Positions 21,130 through 31,210 of a DNA stretch of 64,000 nt are shown here, in pieces; within the stretch, counting starts at the first letter, position 1; each line of letters starts with the position of its first letter. The stretch covers positions 52,017,357-52,081,356 of the forward strand of contig OZ025250.1 in assembly GCA_964019135.1 (NCBI GenBank), in the 5' to 3' direction. Below the pieces are notes generated by a model that had not been told where the DNA came from, did not search any database, and saw only the letters and a program-made list of their open reading frames with translations. Made by a program: the position numbers and the translations under genes. Source of the DNA: Arenicola marina (lineage: Eukaryota; Annelida; Polychaeta; Arenicolidae).

Positions 21130-21551
21130 GGCTGTTCAAGGTCAGGGTCATCATCGCTGTGCCTACGTGCGCCACCACGTGTCGATGAGTATCCAAGGTC
21201 ACCTTGGGGCAATATCAGTGATTAGTATTCAAAGTCACCTTGAGCGGCAGCGGCATGTGGAGAATATTCTATGCCGCGTTTTTGATCTCGGTCAACCTGT
21301 TGATGATAGTCAATGTCACCTTGAGATGGAGAATACTGAAAGTTATCCGGGATATATGGAGTAGATTCGTGTTCAAGTCGATTGACTACAACCGAGTATC
21401 CGACATGACCTTGGGCGCCGTCACAGGGACATTCAAGGTGATCCTGGGAGCTGGTCAGGACGTTTCGATCCCGTTCGATGGCTGTCTCAAATTGACTGCT
21501 ATCCATGTCCACAGCGTCCGGCTCGCTGAAGGGGTCCCTGGCGGCGGACAC
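21130..21551 (-). CDS. same Ser/Pro-rich protein, N-terminal frame with internal stop
   Basis: Reads ...PFSEPDAVDMDSSQFETA..., then a loose repeat of a six-residue motif QG[DH]xxY: QGHVGY, QGDIDY, QGDFEY and QGDLGY. A TAA at 21222-21224 interrupts right after the third copy, yet the fourth copy and ...DDDPDLEQPVGGGGGYGG follow in the same frame. The frame then appears to shift at the GGT repeat near 21115-21125. Upstream, a G17 run at about 21565-21581 makes the frame uncertain. The gene is either a decaying copy or misread in a hard-to-assemble region. The true start was not found. Confidence 0.5.
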
Positions 21552-21735
21552 CCCTCCGGACGCCCCCCCCCCCCCCCCCCCTATGGATCCGCCCCATGCC
21601 TACTGGACTTATTGAACAAGTCTTTCCTTCTCGGAATTTCGCAGGGGCTTCCGGTGCAGCGGCCAAGTAAGAGCAACAGTTGTGCAAGTTTGGAATTAAA
21701 TCGCCGCTGAGGTTTGTGTAAAACAGTCTCCACAT

Positions 21736-22630
21736 CTGGTCACACTTGAGACCCTTTAAAGGGCTGATGATAACAGACAGATGCTTGTGAGTCTTGATTG
21801 AAAGCTATTAAAAATATATACAACAGATGTATATGCAATATAATATATATATTAAAAATATAACGTTAGTAATCTGAAACGAGATATCTACAAATGACAT
21901 GGCCATGTAGATTCATATGCTGACTCAGTTTCAATACTGGACATAAAAATTTAGAACGGGCAATACAAATTGTTTGAAATAAACACTGCAGATGCACTGG
22001 ACATTCCGTCCCTTGCTGACCTCAAATATAAATTTACAGACTTAAATTTCGACAGTTCAAATATTTATATATGGATGATCACCTTATCTAAAATTAACGG
22101 TGGCAGCACAGCCATGTCAGTTTTTTCCATATCCTGTTGGTAATTGAGCAAATACGTGTTTACTGGAGCAAACAAAGGTTATACCAAGGAAACCATACCA
22201 AGTATACTTGTTCTCGGCCCGAAGTTGCATGATCAGGTCGAAGCTTGGTCGTGTATTATATGGTGAGTGGACATGCATGCGAGTGGTGTCACGAGTATCA
22301 GCTGTTACGGGTGTCAATGATTACAACTCACCGGAGTGTGGCACAACTCACCGGAGTGTGGTACGGGAGGAGTGGTCGCCTGGAGTGAATTCTATTCGTC
22401 ATTACAACTCGTCGAGCATCTAGTGTGGCACATGAGGAGTGGTCGCCTGGAGTGAGTTCAGTCACGTGGTTTAATTTGAGTAGACTGGACGTGATAAAAG
22501 AGAACCCATGTCCTTGGGCCGATACGACTTTCAACCTGACACCGTTCCGGGTCAGATCTGCGGGACGCTGTCACCACTGATGTGACTTGTCGTCACTGAC
22601 GCCGTGCCGGGACGGCTTTCTCTTAATCAC
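21736..22630. other. intergenic, short duplications only
   Basis: AT-rich to about 22200. CAACTCACCGGAGTGTGG is tandemly doubled at 22324-22362, and GGAGTGGTCGCCTGGAGTGA occurs at about 22370 and about 22436. No gene is seen. Confidence 0.45.
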
Positions 22631-23810
22631 CCGTGGTGGGTTTCACAAAGCTTTTTAATACCGGTATTAACGCTAATACCGGTATTAAATAGGTATTAAC
22701 TTAAGACCAACTTTATGACGTGTTTCACAAAGACGGTATTAAGGGAATGTCGGTATTAAACTCGGTATTAACTTTAATACCGAGTCGTAGCAGGTTTAGC
22801 GCTGATAATACCGACCGAGGAGCCACAACTTGGCACAAGTCCTTTGATTTGATGGCCATAAATGCAGTCGACGGCACATTCATATGGGCAGGCAATCCTG
22901 TTTTGTCTGTGTCATCGTTTCAAGATTTATTGTGACATAGACTTTTCGTGTTCCATGCTTTATGATTTAGAATAAAACTAAAAAAAGGGGCGGTAAATCT
23001 AAGCAGTTTGAAATCATCCCATACCGATGCCACATTTACAAACAGATCGAGCCACGATCTAGCAAGTTACGCTTTTATGAGCATAATTGACCGTGGCCTG
23101 CGTCATTTGTTCGCGTGGCGAGTTCATGTCGTCATAGAGCTAGAAACTTTGTATTACATTGTTGCGCTTATATTGTCTCACAGCAGGATATAGGTCGAGC
23201 TGTACTCGTAGTTCACCTCAGCCTTCAGACCGATGCGATAAACATCATGCCACATAGATGTAGATGTTTATTGATCTCGAAACAGATGGGCAAAACATTG
23301 ATAACATTTATTTGATAGCCGAAAGAAGAGTTTTACGATGGATATAACCACCTCGAGGTCCCTTTTGCCATGATTATACTTCCATACCAGCATGTAGATC
23401 TATTTGAAAAGTTAAATATTTGTCAACCGTGTGTAATCCTTCACCCGGCGCCTTAAAATAAAGCGTTGGTTGGATATAGCGTTAGACCACACATATTAAT
23501 TTAAATGAGGTAAGTTTGCCCGAATCTGACCCATTCGTGGGTAAAAACAGTTCGATTTAGAAATCGAAACGTATAAACTAAGCTTATAGATCTACCACGT
23601 TTACGTTTAGCATTTTGTCGCGATATGTTGTGACGTCACTCATCGGTATTAAAGTCGGTATTAAATCGCTTAATACCGGTCATAGCTAATACCGTCTTTA
23701 TTTGCGTTTGGGAAACGGTATTACGAGTCGGTATTACCTAAGACAAAATTTGCCGGTATTAAAGTTAATACTGGTATTACCTAATACCATCTTTGTGAAA
23801 CCCACCACGG
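22631..23810. mobile_element. 1.18-kb DNA transposon, perfect 20-bp ends
   Basis: CCGTGGTGGGTTTCACAAAG at 22631-22650 is exactly the reverse complement of 23791-23810. Inside each end lies a roughly 100-bp zone of repeated GGTATTAA / TTAATACC words, so the ends pair over a longer imperfect stretch. No transposase-like frame is visible, so it is non-autonomous. I could not define a target duplication, and I do not recognise the superfamily. Confidence 0.85.
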
Positions 23811-23945
23811 TTCATCTTCGTCGGGCCGGGCCGAACAATACCCGAGCTTCATCTTCGTCGGGCCGGGCCGAACAATACCCGAGCTTCATCTTCGCCGGGC
23901 CGGGCCGGTTTGTCGTCAACCACCCGAGCTTCATCTTCATCGGAT
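23811..23945. repeat. 37-bp tandem repeat
   Basis: TTCATCTTCGTCGGGCCGGG starts units at 23811, 23848 and 23885, with a partial one at 23930. The first two are identical, the third diverges in its second half. Confidence 0.8.
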
Positions 23946-24180
23946 TTCATCGCCACGTCGCCTTCATCGTCCAGCCACTCCAGCCACTCCAACCACTCCA
24001 CTCCGGTTGCTTGCCAGTGTGGCGGGATCTATTTTATGTGATGGTAAATTTGTACTGTAGTTTAATGATCGCATACCATTGGTTCATTTTTTGTTTTCGT
24101 GACCATGATAGCAACGCGCATTTCATTGGCTCACTCTCATTACGCCAAGGGGATCATGGGATATTTGTGGGTTGCCCGTC

Positions 24181-24255
24181 ACTTTTCTATTTGACTCGAT
24201 GGGCGCCGGCAGCACGCCGGCTTTCAACTCGTTTTCTAATCCCTGTGTTGCAGGT
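24181..24255. repeat. 75-bp direct repeat, copy 1, ending in a splice-acceptor-like site
   Basis: ACTTTTCTATTTGACTCGAT...CCTGTGTTGCAGGT. It is identical to 24394-24468, and the two starts are 213 bp apart. Both end CCTGTGTTGCAG-GT, a good 3' splice-site consensus, though no adjoining exon is recognised. A possible poly(A) signal GAAATAAAG follows the second copy at about 24481. Confidence 0.8.
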
Positions 24256-24393
24256 ATGTTTCATTTTATCATTCCTCGCTATTTTCATACTAACGCAATG
24301 TACTAATGTGATTTGTAGATATTCCGCGTAATGTATCTAGTAACTTATATGCTGTAATTGGTTTAAATAGTAACCTGATAAGTTACACAGAGA

Positions 24394-24468
24394 ACTTTTC
24401 TATTTGACTCGATGGGCGCCGGCAGCACGCCGGCTTTCAACTCGTTTTCTAATCCCTGTGTTGCAGGT
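24394..24468. repeat. 75-bp direct repeat, copy 2
   Basis: Exact duplicate of 24181-24255. The sequence downstream of the two copies differs from the base after GGT onward. Confidence 0.8.
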
Positions 24469-25239
24469 TTACCCGCCTGGGGAAATAAAGTCTGTCAAAT
24501 ATTATCACCGCCGCCGAGTTGTGTTTTAAAAACCCAATTAAAGAACAGGGCGCACCACAGGCCCGCTACACCAGCTAAGTAGACTTTAATGAACAATGCT
24601 TGTGAACTTGTATTCCAAGGGGGGTGTTATTGTTGTAAATATAGGTATACGTGAATAATCACCACTCGTCCGTTGTTTTGTTTTCGGTAATTTACTTTTT
24701 TGGTGCTATCACGTAACACAGCTCTCAAACGATCCGAGTACGACATGTTGAGTGATTATCTTCGGAACGTGCCAAGGGATGAGCGCCCAGGCGTTTCTGC
24801 GTGGTATTCCGCTAAATAGTAACCGCCAGGTGGAGCTATTTCAAGTACATTCGCTGACATTTGCGAACGAACCGCCATATTTGTTCGTCATCGCGCAGTG
24901 ACCAGTGTGAAACTTTAAGCAGCGCATAAAATCGCCGCGAGTACCGTTAAAAAGTGAGTAAAGATTTCAACTAAAAGGTAAAGTAATAGAAAAAGTTGCA
25001 TAGAATAAGGAAATGTTCATATCGGAGAATGATACTCGCCGAATTTTATATAAACTTTATTGGCCGGGTGCGGTATCCCGCCCGGGAGGCGCAAAAACTT
25101 CCGGGTGCCGGGGTGTGTCGACAGGCACACCCGGAAGTTGGGGGGCAGGTAGGGGGCCACACAACGTAGACTAAACACACAAGGTGTCTTTAACTCCCGC
25201 TGGAACTGAGATATATCGGTAGTCCCTTAATGGCCTTAT
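24469..25239. other. no gene recognised; one hairpin
   Basis: A GC-rich hairpin lies at about 25098-25140 (ACTTCCGGGTG... paired with ...CACACCCGGAAGT). Otherwise no gene or repeat is identified. Confidence 0.4.
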
Positions 25240-26394
25240 AGCGAAAAGACAGTCGTCCGCGAAAAGACATTTTTGTGAAAGCCACAGATGCTGGTTCAAC
25301 TTTAATTTTTACAAACGATCTAAGCTTACTAGGGGGTACATAAAAACACCGAAACGGACCGAAACGGACCGAAACGCACCGAAACGGAGTGTCTGAAGCA
25401 TTTGGATATGTATTTTTAAATGTTTCTATGCATGTACTTTACTTATTATCTGTTTATACAGAGTTTATAAGCCATTTCATGGCATTAATGTGTCGGAATC
25501 CGATCAAAAAGAAGCACAACAACAGCAAGTCCATCACCAAAGGCCAAAGGTGTGTCACTGACTTTCAATATATTAATAGGGCGGTCGGCGATTGCGTCGA
25601 GTTATTTGTCCAACGACGTCAAAATTTAACATGTGTCGCGGCCCTCGAAAATGGTACCATTTTAAAATGGGACATATCGCACTAGTTTCGCTTGAGCCCA
25701 ACTAGTTTCTAATGAATATTTAAACAGCCGATATCATCAGAAAGAGAACAAAACGATCTTACAGAAACTGTCTGCTATTTGTTGGTATCTTAAACGGTTT
25801 TTCCGTAGCGGCGATTTGAAGTGTTCCGTCACGCGTCACTCCGTCAATATTTATGTCAGAACCAAACGACTGAGTTATTTAAGGAGCAGAAAGAGTGCAC
25901 TACAAGATAGAAAGAAAGTATCAGCACAAGCTGTGAGTATTCACCTGCCTCAACGCGCCCAAAGATCACATGACCTGCACAGACAATGCGATGACGACAC
26001 GCAAATTTCGTCACGCGAGCGACAGGTCAAAATGGCGTTGGTGAGTATGGAGCGTGTGAGATAAACTCGGAAAATCCGGAAATATCTCTAACAAAATGAG
26101 TCATCCATCCTATTCATATATAGATATTTTAAACTTAGTGATCATCATTTCATTTCGTACAATTTTCTAAGGGATGTACACCATATTTATTGAGAATTTT
26201 TATGGTTGTTTTCCTGACGTCGCTCTGGTGTTTTTTATACAAATGTTGACAATGTATAGCATGTGTAGAATGGTGATGACAGGTTGTTATAGCTCTAATT
26301 TATACGTCAAATAAAATTTAAAAGATTTGAAGTCCTGTTGAACACTGTCACTATTTGTTATGTTTATTCCAGAGCTGTTTAGCTGTTTGTGTAA

Positions 26395-26890
26395 GCCTGT
26401 GACGACCCCCACACAGGCAGTGGAGGGGGGGGGGGGGGTTAGGACCCCCGCCTGTCTTATGTTTAGGACCCCCGCCTCTAGCTGTCATGTGTTTGACCCC
26501 ACCCCCACTCTAGCTGTCATGTCTTGACACCCTCATTCCTAGATATCATGTTTTGACTCTCATCCCTGGCTGTTATGTTGTTGACCCCCCCCCCGCCCAC
26601 CTTAGCTGTCATCATGTTTAGGACCCCTATGCACCCCTTGTTGTTATTATGTTTAGGATCCCCATTTCTAGCTGTCCTGTTTTTACACCCCACTCCACCC
26701 CTAGATGTCATCATGTCTAGGAGTAGGACCCATTAAATCATGTTAGAACACCTCCAGCCCGAGCTGTCATCATGTTTAGGACCCCCCCCCCCCCACCCCT
26801 ATATCTGTCTTGTTTTAAACCCACTACTCTAGCTCTCAGCATGTTTTGGATCCCCTAACCCTAGCAGTCATTATGGTACCCTCCCCCCTC
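26395..26890. repeat. degenerate repeat AGCTGTCATGTTTAGGACCCC
   Basis: A word close to CTAGCTGTCATGTTTAGGACC recurs about ten times at irregular 30-70 bp spacing, separated by C runs. It lies inside the 4.5-kb element. Confidence 0.6.
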
Positions 26891-27042
26891 CTCCCACATG
26901 CACCCTCACTGCTATCTAGCTAGCTTAGCTGTCTTCACGTTTGGAACAAACTTTTGGTACAATTTTAGATTAGACTTGTGTTGTCCCAGCTTACTTATCG
27001 TAAATTTAGGTCAGTTCATGTCCCTTGTTGTCACTTTTGCTA

Positions 27043-27090
27043 CCCCCCCCCCCCCCCCCCCACCACACACACATATATATACATACCTGG
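27043..27090. repeat. C-run and CA/TA microsatellite
   Basis: A run of C followed by CACCACACACACATATATATAC. Confidence 0.8.
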
Positions 27091-28818
27091 ACCAAGATTA
27101 AAGTTACATACACAGTAACATTTTCTCTGTGAGACTGTGGCATTAGCATTGGACGGAGGGGTAGGGAAGTGTCTGTTCCATGTGAACTTTGATGGGTGTA
27201 GAGATGTGATGAAGTTGGACTGGGCGGATGATCTGAGGAATGGCGGTTAGGTTAGTTCTCTTGTGTGTGGATGATTTGACTGGGTGACAGGTTTTGCATT
27301 TATGCAAGGATAATGAGACTGGAGTTGAGGCCTGGTTGGATGCTCTTGTGATTGCGTGTGTGAAGGAGCATAGTCTGAATCTGAGAATGTATCATGACGC
27401 ATGATAGCATGGACGAAAGCGTTAATGTGGATGATGATGAATCTGATAGGGATCGAGAATGACATGGAATTATTTCCCTCTCCACTTATGGAAGATTATG
27501 TGATTTGAGGTAGCTTTAAATTAAATTGTTTGTAGCTTTGGACGGTAAGTGATGATGGAGGTGTAGATGTTAGGGGAGGTTGTAGGCTACATATTTTAAG
27601 TATACATTAATGATGGTGATAAAGGTGTAGCAAATAACAGGTTGGAGATGATGGGGGTGAAGGTGGGGCCATTAGGAGAGGCTAGAGTCTTGTCCCACAA
27701 ATGCACAAATGAACTAAGAGAGAATAGCAGATCACAAATGCTTGGCTTGTTGGTTTACATCACATTGTTATCAATATTTCCAGCTGGCAAAATAATTTAC
27801 GCCAGAACCCCAATATATATAACTGTTTTTATTGCGGAAAGCTGTTAGTTTATTTGATGTTTCCTTTCTTTTAGTTGACTGGTACCAAGGGAAGAGCATA
27901 TACCGATACTTAAGAAGTCTCAAGCCAGGACTGGTGTCTCGTACTTCACTGGTTTAGTGTCATTTCCCAAGTAACAAATCCGATATTCTGTTATACCCCT
28001 TTTACATTGTATTATATAAAAAATTTATTATATCATATGGAAATAAATGGGATCAAGTTTATTACTTATTGTTATCATTGGTACACAACACTTGTATATA
28101 TCATTTGATAATAATGCTTATGTAAAATGACTTCAGTATATATGTAATACCGCAGTACAAAAAAAGTTTTTTGCTGAAATACCCCTAAAATTATTGTTTT
28201 TTAAACAAGTGTTATTTAATTACATAAAATTTAATGTTATTAACATTGAAAAGACTTTATATATCTTTTTTTAGTTTAAATATTACATAAATAATCTAAT
28301 TATAATCATTTCTTTACAGAAAATTGAATTTTAATTTTTTTAATTTTTGAAAAAATATTTAACATGGTACTGTTCTTAGAATTTCTAAGTCCAAAACTGC
28401 TAAAGTGGCTATCCACACTTTAGCGCGTGAAATTTAAACTGAAAATATGTATTTATAAGAGTAAAAAATGTTAATTCATTTATATCTACATACATAACAA
28501 TGAATAAATATCACATAAGCATTTAATACCTTATAATAAATGAACCAGGAACTCTTGAAATAGAGAAATAATTAAATAGGCCATTTTTTTTAATAATGAC
28601 ATGGGCCGGACTAATTTTACCCCTCAATTTGAGGCACTAAAATGGCTATAACTTTGTAACCACTTAACATAATTAAGAAAAAGAAAAAGTATGTTAATCT
28701 ACTAATTAAGAGCTTTCATTTGAGCTATAAAAAGGGGCTAAACTCTAAAATAAAAAAAATGACTGACTGCCCTAATATTAATCCCAACGTATTAAGTCAT
28801 GAAACGAATTTATTTCAC

Positions 28819-29267
28819 ATCATGGGAGGTGTTTTCACAACCCTGGAGGTGTCAAGTTAATTGGTATTGGGCATTTACACCCCGGGTGGTGTTGAGTATT
28901 CACAACTCTGGAGGTGTTAAGTTAATTGGTGTTGAGCATTCACACCCTGGATGGTGTTGTGTATTCACAACTCTGGAGGTGTCAAGTTAATTGGTGTTGA
29001 GCATTCACACCCTGGATGGTGTTGAGTATTCACAACTCTGGAGGTGTCAAGTTAATTGGTGTTGAGCATTCACACCCTGGATGGTGTTGAGTATTCACAA
29101 CTCTGGAGGTGTCAAGTTAATTGGTGTTGAGCATTCACACCCTGGATGGTGTTGTGTATTCACGACTCTGGAGGTGTCAAGTTAATTGGTGTTGAGCATT
29201 CACACCCTGGATGGTGTTGAGTATTCACAACTCTGGAGGTGTCAAGTTAATTGGTGTTGAGCATTAT
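28819..29267. repeat. 65-bp minisatellite
   Basis: CAAGTTAATTGGTGTTGAGC recurs at 28983, 29048, 29113, 29178 and 29243, a constant 65-bp period. Each unit contains two diverged half-units (CACCCTGGATGGTGTTG and CAACTCTGGAGGTGT), so the array grew from a shorter ancestor. About seven copies. Confidence 0.9.
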
Positions 29268-29400
29268 AAGCATTATATAAGGCCTGCATTTGCCTCATAT
29301 GACCAGATGCCTTGAATGAAACCATTGAGATAAGGCTCGTATTACCACTGACCATGCCGATCTCTCGTGACAAATATCTACTATATTTCATTTGCTTCTT

Positions 29401-29612
29401 ATGCTCCGTTTCGGTGCGTTTGTGCTCAGTTTATGCCCCGTTTCGGTCGTCACTGCTCCTTTTCGGCCGACACTGCTCCGTTTCGGTCCGTTTTTGCTCC
29501 GTTTCGTGCTTCAGGCACTCCGTTTCGGTCCGTTTGTGCTCCGTTTCGTGTTTCAGGCACTCCGTTTCGGTCGTCACTGCTCCGTTTCGGTCCGTTTCGG
29601 TGTTTTTATGTA
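29401..29612. repeat. CTCCGTTTCGGTC repeat at the inner edge of the right transposon end
   Basis: The word TGCTCCGTTTCGGTC and variants recur about ten times. It is the expanded counterpart of the short CCGAAACGGA array at 25350-25390 in the left end. Confidence 0.75.
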
Positions 29613-29762
29613 CCGCTTACTAGGCCTAGATCTATATTTTTTTTCACTCTCTCAAGTGGACCAATAGACTTTGTACTTGCTATCAGCCCGTTCTTATAAG
29701 GAACTTATAAGCATTTAATGTGTCTTTTTCGCGAGAATGTGTCTTTTCACAAAGCACAACCG

Positions 29763-30069
29763 CAGCATACCACAATGCAGCACATTTGAGAAATTTTGTG
29801 TTTACTTCTTCCAGTTGACTGTAATGTCCACGTCACTACGTGGGCTGAGCCGTCGAGACCTCTACCCTGAAGATGACACACCCATAGCCTGCTGTCTGAT
29901 AACGTCATATACCAATCCGTGTCAGTGAGGGGTTCTCAGGCTTTCTCGAGTACACCATTGACCCTTAGACGGGATTATTTGATATATGATTGGAGGATCT
30001 GCTATGTGGTGATCTCCAACCAGGTGGCGCTCGTGGTATATAGGTTACCTGACCTACCCGTGACATTCG
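29763..30069 (+). promoter_or_regulatory. putative promoter of kinase gene A (block duplicated at kinase B)
   Basis: The block 29763-30150 is matched in inverted orientation by 60542-60154 with about nine in ten bases identical by eye. It contains TATATAGG at 30037-30044 and ends at a GTAAGT donor (30142). I infer a promoter (TATA, start near 30070) and a short 5'UTR exon. The match begins right after the end of the 4.5-kb transposon. The alternative is two copies of an unrelated dispersed repeat, but the matched orientation, position and donor argue against it. Confidence 0.55.
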
Positions 30070-30141
30070 CTGATCGGCGACAGGGCACGGAACAAGTTGG
30101 ACGCATTGGGATCAAGAGAACTCGAAATTAACAAACTTAAG
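30070..30141 (+). other. putative noncoding first exon of kinase A
   Basis: Ends AAACTTAAG before GTAAGTTG. The kinase coding exon at 37560 begins immediately after a CCCTTCAG acceptor with its ATG, so an upstream noncoding exon is required. The paralogue has the same layout. The 5' limit is a guess from the TATA box. Confidence 0.45.
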
Positions 30142-30196
30142 GTAAGTTGGCATATGGCGATGAACATAGATACTCCATACATGTTATATATGTCAC

Positions 30197-31210
30197 ATGA
30201 GTAATTTGGTGTCCATCTGTAGTATGAACGTTAGAGGAATAGGTTCAAAGCTAAAGAGAGAGGACGTGAGATCCTGGTTAAAGGAAAAAAATGGTTCAAT
30301 CTATTGCTTACAAGGCGTCCATTTAGAGCCATTGTCTCAAAGTAAGATGAAAGCGGAGTGGGGATGCAAGTGTTACTTGAATTCAGTCTCGACTCAAGCA
30401 AGAGGTGTGGCTATTGTAATATCCGATACGATAGACTACCACGTTGTTGATATCAACATGGATGAACAGGGTAACTTGCTTGTTTTGGATATTACAGTTA
30501 ATGGCACTAGATTTACCTTGGTCAATGTCTATGGCCCTAATAAGGATTTACCGGCGTTCTATGAAACCATGCACAGCAAAATTGAAAATATATGGAACGC
30601 CAGTGTTGTAATTTGTGGTGACTGGAATTTGGTTCTTGATTATAAAATAGACAGCATCGGTTTTACTAGAGAAAACAACTATAAGTCTAAACGCAGAGTC
30701 CTGGATATGAGTGAAAGTCTTGAATTGATTAATACGTGGCAGGTTAATCACCCAACCACCAGAAGATTCATCTGGACAAATGAACAAAAAAAGTCGCAAC
30801 GTGCTAGACTAGACTTCTTTCTTGTCACACCAGATATTAATGCAATGAATAAAAAATCGGATATTGGTCATGGTTATCGCACAGATCATTCCCTTGTTAG
30901 CATTTATTTAAATTTCAGCCTTAGTGAAAGGGGGAAAGGATTTTGGAAGCTAAACACATCCCTATTGCGAGATCCAGAATATTATAACATGGTGAAAAGA
31001 TGCATACATAGGACGTTGTTGATGTATGGTAAGCCGTTACAGAATAGCAATACTCAAACCACCATCGAATTGAACATTAATGACCAGATGTTATTTGAAA
31101 TGCTAAAACTGGAGATAAGAGGGGCAACGATTAGTTACAGCAGCTACAAGAAAAAAATTGTGACTGAAAAGGAGTCTTTCATAGAAGCAGAACGGACAGC
31201 CTCAATCTGA
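30197..31210 (+). pseudogene. LINE ORF2 N-terminal part: AP-like endonuclease
   Basis: About 337 codons. Endonuclease landmarks in order: SMNVRGIG (residues 9-16), CLQGVH where active copies usually have LQExH, LVNVYGPN, ICGDWNLVLD, RLDFFLV and RTDHSLV. The catalytic Glu of the LQE motif is Gly, so endonuclease activity is probably lost. Sense breaks near 31195-31210, where QPQSEIDDSITELRVKL continues in another frame. Confidence 0.85.

Larger units (their letters stand above)
25240..29760. mobile_element. 4.5-kb element with long repeat-rich inverted ends
   Basis: The left end carries GCGAAAAGACA twice (25239, 25261), then GGTACATAAAAACACCGAAACGGACCGAAACGG at 25336-25368. The right end carries the complements in mirror order: TCCGTTTCGGTGTTTTTATGTACC around 29595-29617, then TGTCTTTTTCGCG and TGTCTTTTCAC to about 29757. 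The paired zone is about 150 bp or more. The interior is AT-rich with several minisatellites and no recognisable transposase. The same GAAAAGACA ends occur in a smaller element at 62870-63576. Confidence 0.65.

Noticed and set aside
22200-25000. LTR retrotransposon
   Set aside because: Some stretches look LTR-like (poly(A) signal then GC-rich tail), but I found no paired LTRs, primer-binding site or gag/pol sequence.
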